A DNA stretch of 64,000 nt, from contig NZ_CP131935.1 of assembly GCF_030704305.1 (NCBI RefSeq), forward strand, positions 1,922,001 to 1,986,000, given 5' to 3'. Origin of the DNA: Massilia sp. R2A-15 (GTDB lineage Bacteria; Pseudomonadota; Gammaproteobacteria; Burkholderiales; Burkholderiaceae_D). Positions 26,256-33,542 of this stretch are shown here, one piece after another. The notes beneath the pieces are model-generated. The model saw only the letters and a list, made by a program, of their open reading frames with translations. It did no database searches and was not told the origin of the DNA. The first letter of the stretch is position 1, and every line of letters begins with the position of its first letter. Both the position numbers and the translations under genes were made by a program.

Positions 26256-26806
26256 CGCGTGCTCCGCTTGTTGGTGAGGTGGGCAAGAACCTGGACCAGG
26301 ATCTGCAGGGTCAGGATGGTCATGCCGGCCGCCATCATCGAATACGGAATCCACAGCGGCGGCGCGAAGGTGGATGAGGTGGTCATGCCGTCTACCCAGG
26401 CTTCGTGGCACAGCGCCCACGACTTCCAGGAGAAGAAGGCGCAGAACACGAAGGAGACCAGGTCCACGATGAACAGGCGCACCGCGTTGACCGCCGGCGA
26501 CAGCAGCGTGGACAGCGCCTCGATGCCGATGTGGCCGCGGTAGGACTGCACGTAGGCGGTGCAGAAGAAGGTCACGCCGACCAGCATGAACACCGATGCC
26601 TCATCCTGCCAGTCGGTCGGGGTCTTGAAGAAGTAGCGGACCACCACCGAGTAGGTCAGGATCAGCGCCGTGAAGATCATCGCGATCATCGACAGCTTCA
26701 GGAGAACACCGTTGAAGCGGTCGAGCATGAGCGAGAAGCCGGCCAGCGCGGGCAGGTCTGGAATTGCCGGCCCCTTGGCCGGCTCCAGTTCGAACCCATG
26801 GCTCAC
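26252..26806 (-). CDS. TRAP transporter small permease (DctQ family)
   Basis: 184 aa with a GTG start that overlaps the dctP stop (GTGA). Four membrane helices, at about 26-46, 60-80, 102-124 and 145-170; the family motif around the second helix reads WQDEASVFMLVGVTFFCTAY. N-terminus (MSHGFELEPAKGP) is cytoplasmic-looking. It links the binding protein to the large permease. Partner of the flanking dctP and dctM genes. Confidence 0.88.
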   Translation of the reverse strand: MSHGFELEPAKGPAIPDLPALAGFSLMLDRFNGVLLKLSMIAMIFTALILTYSVVVRYFFKTPTDWQDEASVFMLVGVTFFCTAYVQSYRGHIGIEALSTLLSPAVNAVRLFIVDLVSFVFCAFFSWKSWALCHEAWVDGMTTSSTFAPPLWIPYSMMAAGMTILTLQILVQVLAHLTNKRSTR

Positions 26807-27819
26807 AATGTCTTCTCCGCCAATGCCAGCAGCTTGGCGCAGTTGGCATTCTTGTCGGCGTAGTCCTTCCAGACGTGGGCGCGCGCGATGGACTGCCATT
26901 TCTTGACGATCGCCGGATTCAGGTCAACCACCTTGGCGCCGGCCTTCTGGTACACCGCCGCCACTGCCTGGTCGTCGTCCATCGCGGCCTTGCGCGCGAA
27001 GGTTTCGAGCTCGCCACCGACGGTGAGGATCAGCGCCTGCTGTTCCTTGGTCAGCTTGTCGAACACGGACTTCGACATCATCAGCGGTTCGAACATGAAC
27101 CAGTAGGCGCCGCCGCGGCCGGTGGTCAGCGCCTTCGACACTTCCTCGAGGCGGAACGAAATGAGCGAGGTGGAGGAGGTGAGCGCCGCCTCCATCGCGC
27201 CGGTCTGCATCGCCGCGTAGATCTCGTTCGACGGCAGCGTGACGACGGCAGCGCCTGCGGCCTTGAGCATCAGGTCCATCTCGCGCGAACCGCCGCGCAC
27301 CTTCATGCCCTTGGCGTCGTCCGGATCGACGATCGGCTTGGTGCGCGAGGCGACGCCGCCGGCTTGCCAAATCCAGCTGACCAGAACGATGCCTTTTTCG
27401 AGCAGGATGCGATTGAGTTCCTTGCCCACTTCGGCATTCTTCCAGCCGTAGCCCTGGTCGTACGAGGTGACGAGGCCCGGCATCAGACCGATGTTCACCT
27501 CGGGGACTTCGCCGCCGGCGTACGACAGCGGCACCAGCGACATGTCGAGCGCGCCCTTGCGCATGGCCGAGAACTGGGCGTTGGTCTTCATCAGCGACGA
27601 CCCGGGGTAGATCTCGAATTTGAGGGCGCCCTTGCTGCGCTTTTCCACCTCGGCGGCGAACATGCGCACCAGGCGGTCGCGGAAGTCGCCTTCGCTGACT
27701 GTGCCGCCGGGGAACTGGTGCGAGATCTTGATCTTGCTGCCTTGTGCCCAGGCGGTGTTCAGCCAGAGCGGGCTGGTGGCGAGTGCGCCCAATACGGTCC
27801 TGCGGGTCATTACCGACAT
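26803..27819 (-). CDS. TRAP transporter substrate-binding protein (DctP family)
   Basis: 338 aa from the ATG at 27819, preceded by GGAGG at good spacing; upstream residues in frame are untranslated leader. N-terminus MSVMTRRTVLGALATSPLW has a twin-arginine-like motif (TRRTVLG), so export may use Tat. DctP signature blocks: KISHQFPGG, VRMFAAEVEKRSKGALKFEI, LMKAAGAAVV-like LMLKAAGAAVVTLPSNEIY. Likely binds malonate in the periplasm. First gene of the ten-gene operon; its promoter lies in the gap to the GntR gene. Confidence 0.9.
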   Translation of the reverse strand: MSVMTRRTVLGALATSPLWLNTAWAQGSKIKISHQFPGGTVSEGDFRDRLVRMFAAEVEKRSKGALKFEIYPGSSLMKTNAQFSAMRKGALDMSLVPLSYAGGEVPEVNIGLMPGLVTSYDQGYGWKNAEVGKELNRILLEKGIVLVSWIWQAGGVASRTKPIVDPDDAKGMKVRGGSREMDLMLKAAGAAVVTLPSNEIYAAMQTGAMEAALTSSTSLISFRLEEVSKALTTGRGGAYWFMFEPLMMSKSVFDKLTKEQQALILTVGGELETFARKAAMDDDQAVAAVYQKAGAKVVDLNPAIVKKWQSIARAHVWKDYADKNANCAKLLALAEKTL

Positions 27820-27906
27820 GTCATCCTCCAAGATGGTTTTTATGAACTTCCGGGTGAATCGCGACAGACGCTTGCCGACTGGAAACGTATGCAACGTTCT
27901 TCTTTA

Positions 27907-27980
27907 TGTATACAAGATTAAACTTAAAAAATACGTTGTCAAGCTCATTTGAGCTTTTATAATGAATCACTATATACAAG
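27907..27980. promoter_or_regulatory. Divergent promoter pair with symmetric operator-like sites (mdc operon / gntR)
   Basis: Forward: TTGTCA (27936-27941), 16 bp, TATAAT (27958-27963). Reverse: TTGACA (27942-27937), 16 bp, TAATCT (27920-27915). The two -35 boxes overlap. TATACAAG-type sites sit at each predicted start: the perfect palindrome TGTATACA at 27907-27914 and TATATACAAG at 27971-27980. AAGCTC-ATTT-GAGCTT (27941-27956) fills the forward spacer. The GntR protein is the obvious ligand. Confidence 0.6.
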
Positions 27981-27997
27981 TGTCTGGAAGATTCAAC

Positions 27998-28660
27998 ATG
28001 AAAAGCCGCTCAGAAAGCCTGCGCGAAACGATCGAGGAGATGATCGCCGTCGGCACGCTGGCGCCCGGCCAGCATCTGGACGAAACCGAACTGGCGGCCA
28101 GGTTCGGGGTGTCGCGCACGCCGATCCGCGAAACGCTGATCCAGCTCGCGTCGATGGGACTGGTGGTGATCCGCCCGCGCCGCGGCGCGCTGGTGGCCGA
28201 ACTGGGACCGCAGCAGCTGGTCGAGATGTTCGAGGTGATGTCGGAGCTGGAGGCGGTCTGCGCCAGGCTGGGCGCGCGCCGCATGGCGCCGGCCGAACAG
28301 GCCGCGCTGCTGGCCGCGCACGAAGCCTGCAAGGAGGCCAGCTTGTCGAAGGATCCCGACGACTACTATTACAAGAACGAGGCGTTCCACTACGCCGTGT
28401 ATGCGGGCAGCCACAACCAGTTCCTGATCGAGCAGGCGCGCAGCCTGTCGCGCCGATTGCGGCCTTACCGGCGGCTGCAACTGCGCGTGCGCGACCGGGT
28501 CGGCACCTCGTTTTCAGAGCACGACGCGATGGTGCAGGCGATCGTCAAGGGCGACGGTGAGCTGGCCGCGCAACTGGCGCGCGAACACGTGATGATCCAG
28601 GGCGAGCGCTTCGCCGACCTGATGGCGTCGCTGCCGCAGCTGACGGCGGCCCCCACCTAG
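27998..28660 (+). CDS. GntR-family regulator, FCD domain (malonate operon regulator)
   Basis: 220 aa from the ATG at 27998 (GGAAG upstream); an in-frame ATG at 27962 would overlap the -10 box. Winged helix-turn-helix at about 10-70 (LDETELAARFGVSRTPIRET), then an all-helical FCD ligand domain with candidate metal ligands in the YYKNEAFHYAVYAGSHN block and EHDAMVQAI. Divergent from the malonate operon and so its probable repressor, with malonate or malonyl-CoA as inducer by analogy to MatR-type regulators. Other mdc clusters use a LysR-type MdcR. Confidence 0.85.
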   Translation: MKSRSESLRETIEEMIAVGTLAPGQHLDETELAARFGVSRTPIRETLIQLASMGLVVIRPRRGALVAELGPQQLVEMFEVMSELEAVCARLGARRMAPAEQAALLAAHEACKEASLSKDPDDYYYKNEAFHYAVYAGSHNQFLIEQARSLSRRLRPYRRLQLRVRDRVGTSFSEHDAMVQAIVKGDGELAAQLAREHVMIQGERFADLMASLPQLTAAPT

Positions 28661-28676
28661 AGGCGCGCATCGCCCG

Positions 28677-29492
28677 CTACTGGGAGTAGGAAGGCCGACA
28701 CACATTCGGGTTGGTCGCGCCGAGATGGAAGATCCCGTGCTGGCGCCCGCATGCGGCCGGATTGGACGGCGCGCCGGCGCCCGCCGGAAAACAGCACCAG
28801 CCGGAAGATGCGCCCGCGGCGGCGCCGCTGCTGTCCGTGTCCGAAGGTCCGTCCGCCTCCGGTTGCTCGGCGCGAAAATAGCGCTGCCGCCAGGCTCCGG
28901 CGGCGCGTGCGTCAGCCGCCGTCATGCGCCTGATTGCCGATTTGCCGTTGCTGGCGGCGAAATATTGGTCGTACGCGCCAAGCTTCGCCATGCGCGGCGC
29001 CATCATCTCGACGCTGCCTTCGATGACGGTCACCCGAGCCTCCCTGTTCGTCACCCGAATGTTGACCACGCTGCGCGCCACGCCGGCGGTATTGAGCCGC
29101 TGGTTGCGGAATTCGATGCAGCCGCCCTTGGTGTCGATCGCCGCCTGGCCGCGCAGGATCGACATCAGCAGGCATGCGCCCTGGCGCAGCAGCCGAAACT
29201 CGGGATCCGTGTTCTGGTCGAGCTGCACGCTGCCGCCATCGTTGAGGACCAGCAGTGCGCTCGTGCCCGGGCCGGTGGTGACGGTATCGCCGTCAAATAC
29301 ATAGCTGCCGCTGGGCGCGGGCCTGCGGTTGATGAAGGCGTGCGGGCCGTCGACGGCCAGCCTGGCGATGGTATCGCCCCGCACCTCTGGCAGCTTGAGG
29401 TTCGGCGGCGCTGCTTGTCCGCGCGCCGGGCAAGGACCGGCGGCGAGTGCGCACGCCAGCACGGCCGCTACGGCCGGCGGGATGGTTTTCAT
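28677..29492 (-). CDS. Secreted FecR-domain protein with Cys-containing tail
   Basis: 271 aa from the ATG at 29492, with AAGGAGAG upstream. Signal peptide 1-27 (ends ARGQA). FecR domain about 40-165: IARLAVDGPHAFINRRPA, GDTVTTGPGTSALLVLNDGG, VTNREARVTVIEGSVEM. The tail (about 205-271) is low-complexity and carries four Cys (WCCF, PAACG, NVCRP), unusual for the family. No sigma factor or TonB receptor is adjacent, so this is not a classical iron-signalling FecR. Its ATG overlaps the stop of the upstream membrane-protein gene (ATGA), so the two act together. Confidence 0.75.
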   Translation of the reverse strand: MKTIPPAVAAVLACALAAGPCPARGQAAPPNLKLPEVRGDTIARLAVDGPHAFINRRPAPSGSYVFDGDTVTTGPGTSALLVLNDGGSVQLDQNTDPEFRLLRQGACLLMSILRGQAAIDTKGGCIEFRNQRLNTAGVARSVVNIRVTNREARVTVIEGSVEMMAPRMAKLGAYDQYFAASNGKSAIRRMTAADARAAGAWRQRYFRAEQPEADGPSDTDSSGAAAGASSGWCCFPAGAGAPSNPAACGRQHGIFHLGATNPNVCRPSYSQ

Positions 29493-30493
29493 TTTTTCTC
29501 TCCTTGCCTGAGGTTCTTGCGCCAGCGCGCATCGAACAGATCGTAAGCGCCGTCGATCTCCGCGCGCTTGACGCTGCCGGCGGGTATCCAGAACAATTTG
29601 CGGCTGGCCGCGTCCCACACCACGAAATCGCTGGACGACTTATTGAGCAGGAAAACCGGCGCGTCGGCTGCCAGCGCCGGCGCGCCGTCGAAGGTCAACG
29701 CGATGCGCGGATAATTGGCCGGCCGCTGCAGCACGCCGTAGTCCATCGGCAGCAACAGCAGGTACAGCGCAGTGGCGAAGTACGGGGGCGCCACGCACCA
29801 CGCGCGCCATCGCCAGGAGAGGGTGACGCGCCAGGTGAGATAGGCGATGAGGATGGCCTCGGCCAGTCCGATCGCCAGCTCCTGGAAGGCGGCAAGAAGC
29901 AGCGCTTTGTCCGCGGCGATCAGCGCGTTCCTGAGACTGTCGGCGCCTTGCCCGCCGGCCGCGCCGCACTGCGCCGTGCCGCCATCGGCATACAGCAGGT
30001 TGGCGTAGCACAGCGGACGCTCGAACTTGTCGAGGTAAATGTCGGAATGCCAGAGAAAGAGGATGAACAGTACGATGAAGGCGATGGCGCGCGCCAGCGG
30101 ACGGGCGTCGACGTGCAGGAAGCGCGAGCGCAGCGCATCGCACCAGCGTGCGGCGGTGGCGCGAAGCCGCAGTCCAAGCACGATGCCGATGAGGGCGATG
30201 GGCGTGATGATGGCCAGCAGCGGCAGCACCATATCGCGGCCGACCGAATAGGCGGTGACGAGGAAGAATTTGGCGCCTTCCTGCAAGATGTAGTCGTGGC
30301 TGAAATCGATCAGGCCATACAGGCCGAGCATGCTCAGGTGGGCGCGCGAGACCAGGTAGCCGCAGGCGTACAGGACGGCGGTGATGCCGGCGAGCGCGCC
30401 GCCGAGGCCGACGATGAAAGCGCGCGTCACGGCAAGGACAGTGGATTTCGCCACTGCGCCACCAAGGGGCGGTACGGACAGGTCGGCGGTCAT
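29489..30493 (-). CDS. Unknown multi-pass membrane protein coupled to the FecR-domain gene
   Basis: 334 aa, no family recognised. Hydrophobic segments at about 20-45, 85-110, 135-155 and 210-260 suggest five to six helices; between the third and fourth lies a loop with two Cys (LCYANLLYADGGTAQCGAAG). The last about 80 residues are soluble (VFLLNKSSSDFVVWDAASRK, FWIPAGSVKRAEI). It is translationally coupled to the secreted FecR-domain protein, so an envelope complex is plausible. Confidence 0.65.
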   Translation of the reverse strand: MTADLSVPPLGGAVAKSTVLAVTRAFIVGLGGALAGITAVLYACGYLVSRAHLSMLGLYGLIDFSHDYILQEGAKFFLVTAYSVGRDMVLPLLAIITPIALIGIVLGLRLRATAARWCDALRSRFLHVDARPLARAIAFIVLFILFLWHSDIYLDKFERPLCYANLLYADGGTAQCGAAGGQGADSLRNALIAADKALLLAAFQELAIGLAEAILIAYLTWRVTLSWRWRAWCVAPPYFATALYLLLLPMDYGVLQRPANYPRIALTFDGAPALAADAPVFLLNKSSSDFVVWDAASRKLFWIPAGSVKRAEIDGAYDLFDARWRKNLRQGEKK

Positions 30494-30637
30494 CGGATGC
30501 CCAGTCAGGCTCGGGTCGAGCGCTACTGCTTAGGCATCGGCGGTGCTCAACAGTTCATTGCTTGGGTGCGATGCCTGCGCAAGGTCAAGCGGGCCAGCGC
30601 TGGTTTCCATAGAGCGGATTCGGGCAGGCGGACGTTA

Positions 30638-30673
30638 GTTCCTGCCTGCCTCTGCCTGCCTGCCTCTACCTGC
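30638..30673. repeat. CCTG/CCTCTG microsatellite-like tract
   Basis: Consecutive units of cctgcctgcctctg (about 2.5 copies) run over the 3' end of the 51-aa gene and into the spacer. Such tracts slip during replication; here it lies just after and over the last codons, so changes would alter the C-terminus or 3' end only. Confidence 0.6.
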
Positions 30674-30821
30674 CAAGACGTCCCGCCAGGACCTTGCGCC
30701 ACTCGGAGAAGAATGTGCTGCGCGCAGGCGGTGCGTCGGACGGGCATTGGGCGGGCGCCGGCTTCCTGTCGGCGGGCTTGATCGGCCGGATCGGGGTGTC
30801 GTAGGCAAGCACGTCAGGCAT
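30666..30821 (-). CDS. Small hypothetical protein, proline-rich
   Basis: 51 aa from the ATG at 30821, which has a strong AAGGAG 8 bp upstream, the main reason to accept it. Sequence is polar, with a Pro/Lys-rich first half (TPIRPIKPADRKPAPAQ) and a C-terminal amphipathic stretch (FFSEWRKVLAGRLGR) that resembles the end of many short Burkholderiales proteins of unknown role. Divergent from the LysR-type regulator gene across 102 bp, so it may be its target. Confidence 0.55.
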   Translation of the reverse strand: MPDVLAYDTPIRPIKPADRKPAPAQCPSDAPPARSTFFSEWRKVLAGRLGR

Positions 30822-30923
30822 GATGGACTCCTTGTTAAGTGGATAAGATTCCATTCTGCACTGTTCCGGATGTGGGATAAATGCTTATAATTGAATTAAG
30901 TATCCCGAAAATGGAGCAATCGA

Positions 30924-31847
30924 ATGGATGTGTTGAACTACATGCGGCTGTTCGTCGAGGTCGCGAAGCGCAAGAGTTTCCGCGGCGCGGCGGAGGCGCT
31001 CGACATGCCGAATTCGACTCTTTCGCGCAATATCGCCGAATTGGAGAAGGCCATCGGCGTGCTGCTGCTGCACCGCTCCACCAGGCGGGTGGAACTGACG
31101 GTCGCCGGCGAGCTGTATTTCAAGCGCTGCCAAAGCATCGTGGAGGAAGCGCTCTGCGCGCACGAGTCGTTTCGCGACGTCGCCGAAAGGCCGGTGGGCA
31201 CGCTGCGCGTGTCGATGACCCCGGATTTCGGCGTCGGCTACCTGGCGCCCATGCTCGGTGAATTTGCCGCGGCCTACCCGCTGATCAAATTCGATTTCGA
31301 CCTGTCCTCGCGCGTGGTGGACCTGCAGTCCGATCCGTTCGACATGGCCATCCGGTTGGGGGCTGCGCCGACCGCTCCTTCGAGCCTGGTGGCGCGGCAG
31401 ATCGCACTGCTGCCTCGCTACCTGTATGCGTCGCCCGGCTATCTGGCGCGCGCGGCGCCGCTCACCCACGCGAACGATCTGGCCAACCACGTCATCTGCA
31501 TGGGGACACGCTCCAGCCGGGAGACCGATGTGTGGCGCCGCCTGATGCGCGGCGATGAAATCGTCGAGATCATGGGCGGTTCGCGATTTATCTCGAACAG
31601 TGCGGCGTTGAGCATGGAATGGGCGGCGAATTCGGTCGGCATCGCGGGCCTGGACCCGCAAATCGCCTGTGCGAATGTGGCGGCGGGCCGCCTGGTGCGG
31701 GTGCTGCCCGACTGGCAATTGGAACCGGTCGCGCTGCACGTCATCACCGATACGCGGCACCTGCCCGCGCGCACCAAGCTGTTCATCTCATTTCTCAAGG
31801 CCCGTCTGAGTCAACCGGGAATCTGCTGGCAAGCCGACTGTCACTGA
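30924..31847 (+). CDS. LysR-family transcriptional regulator
   Basis: 307 aa. HTH at about 3-60 (FVEVAKRKSFRGAAEALDMP, then STLSRNIAELEKAIG), substrate-binding domain from about 90. The C-terminal domain (PDFGVGYLAPMLGEFAAAYP; DMAIRLGAAPTAPSSLVARQ) is of the CrgA/DsdC-like group common in beta-proteobacteria. Target and ligand unknown; the divergent 51-aa gene is the nearest candidate and the convergent hydrolase gene is not likely to share its promoter. Confidence 0.9.
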   Translation: MDVLNYMRLFVEVAKRKSFRGAAEALDMPNSTLSRNIAELEKAIGVLLLHRSTRRVELTVAGELYFKRCQSIVEEALCAHESFRDVAERPVGTLRVSMTPDFGVGYLAPMLGEFAAAYPLIKFDFDLSSRVVDLQSDPFDMAIRLGAAPTAPSSLVARQIALLPRYLYASPGYLARAAPLTHANDLANHVICMGTRSSRETDVWRRLMRGDEIVEIMGGSRFISNSAALSMEWAANSVGIAGLDPQIACANVAAGRLVRVLPDWQLEPVALHVITDTRHLPARTKLFISFLKARLSQPGICWQADCH

Positions 31848-31892
31848 TCGTTCCCGGAGAGTGGCAGGTCCGCGGAACCAGCCCCTCCTTGC

Positions 31893-32819
31893 CTACAGCG
31901 ACTTGAGGAAGCCGCGCAGCGTATCGGCCAACATGTCGGGCTGGTCGAACATGACGAAGTGGCGCGATGGCGCGATCGACACCACCTGCAGCTTCGGCGT
32001 GCCGGCCATCAGCGACGTGTAATAGTCCTTCGCCATCTCGCGCGTCAGGCCGCGCTGCACCGCGTCCGGCTCGAAGTAGGGTGCGACCAGCAGCACCGGC
32101 ACGGTGATGTCCTTCAGGCCGGGGCGGAAGTCGGCCGCGATCAGCGCCGCCGCCGCTTCGCCGACCGCGCCCGGATCGCTGCGCGCGGACAGCTTCGCCA
32201 GTTCGTCGGCGCGCTCCATGTCGACCACGCCGGTGCCGCGCATGAACTGTTGCTGGTCGAGGGCGAACTGCTCGGCGCTGGAGCTGGCCATGCGCGCCTT
32301 CATGGCGCCGCCAATGGCCGCGCGCTGTGCCGCCGGCATGCTCTCGGTCCGGGGCATGACCGGCAGGCCGTCGATCGCCACCACGCCGCGGATCAGGGCC
32401 GAATCCTGCTCGGCGAACGCGATCGACAGCGCGCCGCCCAGGCTGTGGCCGACCAGCACCGGCTTGTCGAGCTTGCGCGAGACGATCAACTGGCGCAGCG
32501 ACTGGCGCGCATTGTCGATCGGGTTGCCGGCCATCGGCGCGCGGCCGTCGAAGCCGGCCAGCGTCACGACATACACCACGTGCTCGGCGCTGAACCGGCG
32601 CACGGTGTCCTGCCAGGCCCACGAACCGCCGCTCAATCCGGGGATCAGGATCATCGGCGAGCCGCGCTGGCCGTGGCGCTCGACCAGCATCCCGTTCACT
32701 TCGAAGCTCTCCGCGGGTGCGATGGTGGCTGCGTAGCGGTTCTGCGGCGCCGGCGCTTCCGCGGCAAAGGATGGGGCGCAGGCGCCGAGGATCAATGCCA
32801 ACAACAGTGCTGCTTTCAT
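31893..32819 (-). CDS. Alpha/beta hydrolase, exported (possible lipoprotein)
   Basis: 308 aa. N-terminal hydrophobic stretch with a possible lipobox (ILGAC, Cys14) or a signal peptidase I site after FAA (residue 20). Fold motifs: ILIPGLSGGSWAW oxyanion region, nucleophile Ser126 in GHSLGG, His287 in APSRHFVMF near the end; the acid is probably Asp in the VAPYFEPDA region. Substrate unknown. ATG overlaps the stop of the XRE gene (ATGA), so it is the third gene of a coupled unit with the regulator and a membrane protein. Confidence 0.85.
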   Translation of the reverse strand: MKAALLLALILGACAPSFAAEAPAPQNRYAATIAPAESFEVNGMLVERHGQRGSPMILIPGLSGGSWAWQDTVRRFSAEHVVYVVTLAGFDGRAPMAGNPIDNARQSLRQLIVSRKLDKPVLVGHSLGGALSIAFAEQDSALIRGVVAIDGLPVMPRTESMPAAQRAAIGGAMKARMASSSAEQFALDQQQFMRGTGVVDMERADELAKLSARSDPGAVGEAAAALIAADFRPGLKDITVPVLLVAPYFEPDAVQRGLTREMAKDYYTSLMAGTPKLQVVSIAPSRHFVMFDQPDMLADTLRGFLKSL

Positions 32820-33019
32820 GATGACTCCTGGTCAGGGTTGAAAATCGATTCGATCGGCTTGCCGAACAGCCGCGAAATGGCGAAGGCGAGCGGCAGACTG
32901 GGGTCGTAACGCCCGGTCTCGAGGGCGTTGACGGTCTGGCGCGACACGTCGAGCAGGTCGGCCAGGTGGGCCTGGCTCCAGCCATGCTCCGCGCGCAGCT
33001 GGCGGATGATGTTGTTCAT
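32816..33019 (-). CDS. Minimal XRE-family DNA-binding protein
   Basis: 67 aa, almost entirely one Cro/C1 helix-turn-helix (WSQAHLADLLDVSRQTVNAL, ETGRYDPSLPLAFAISRLFG). Such short repressors, paired with a small membrane protein, are a recurring bacterial module. Starts in the stop of the membrane-protein gene (ATGA) and its own stop overlaps the hydrolase start (ATGA). A duplicated AAGTAnnCTTTACAT site in front of the operon is the probable autoregulatory target. Confidence 0.88.
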   Translation of the reverse strand: MNNIIRQLRAEHGWSQAHLADLLDVSRQTVNALETGRYDPSLPLAFAISRLFGKPIESIFNPDQESS

Positions 33020-33405
33020 CGCGACAGCCATCCGCGCACGCCATTGACAAGGCCCCACGAGATTCCCATCACAATCCAGACGGCGAACATCGAGATCTTG
33101 GGGAAACCGGCGGTTTCGAGGAAGCCGTAGGTGAAGCTCAGGCCCGCGGTGATGGCGGCGGCGATCGAAAAGGCTTCGAGCATCCGGGCGCGCTGGTATT
33201 CGTCGATGCGCGACAAGTTGCGTGCGATGGCCCAGATCATCAGGCCGAAGCCGGCCATCGGCATCACCAGGATGGCGGTGCGCAGGGCGCCTTCGGCCAT
33301 CGGACGTCCGAGGCGGATGGAGCCGACCAGCAGGATCGCGTACACCAGGATCGACAGCCACAGTTCGCGGCGGTAGGACTTCGCGACTCGTTTTTCGTGC
33401 TGCAT
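33016..33405 (-). CDS. Small four-helix membrane protein of unknown function
   Basis: 129 aa from the ATG at 33405, preceded by GGAGA. Basic N-terminus (MQHEKRVAKSYRREL), then hydrophobic segments at about 16-32, 44-62, 75-92 and 100-120. No motif recognised. It is the first gene of the coupled unit with the XRE repressor and hydrolase; in similar pairs the membrane protein is thought to be an anti-repressor or sensor, but this is only inference here. Confidence 0.75.
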   Translation of the reverse strand: MQHEKRVAKSYRRELWLSILVYAILLVGSIRLGRPMAEGALRTAILVMPMAGFGLMIWAIARNLSRIDEYQRARMLEAFSIAAAITAGLSFTYGFLETAGFPKISMFAVWIVMGISWGLVNGVRGWLSR

Positions 33406-33421
33406 TTTGCGTCTCCATGTA

Positions 33422-33479
33422 GTAAAGTATGCTTTACATACTAGACGCGCCAATTTCGGATGTCAAGTACCCTTTACAT
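33422..33479. promoter_or_regulatory. Duplicated operator-like sites before the membrane/XRE/hydrolase unit
   Basis: AAGTATGCTTTACAT at 33425-33439 and AAGTACCCTTTACAT at 33465-33479, differing at two positions, repeat in the same direction with start points 40 bp apart. The first lies in the perfect dyad GTAAAG-TATG-CTTTAC (33422-33437). Likely bound by the short XRE protein. Confidence 0.6.
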
Positions 33480-33542
33480 CTATTTTCGCGACCTGATCTC
33501 GACTACAATTCGGCCCTTTCCACGTTCAGATCGAAAACCCGC

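Noticed and set aside
28725..30781. Plus-strand open frames opposite the FecR-domain and membrane protein genes
   Set aside because: No ribosome sites or domain motifs; the minus strand shows a signal peptide, a FecR domain and an ATGA overlap.
32816..33418. Single 200-aa protein covering the XRE domain and the membrane region
   Set aside because: The N-terminal two thirds of that frame is an Arg/Pro-rich shadow; the membrane protein is in another frame and the XRE protein starts at the ATGA overlap (33019).
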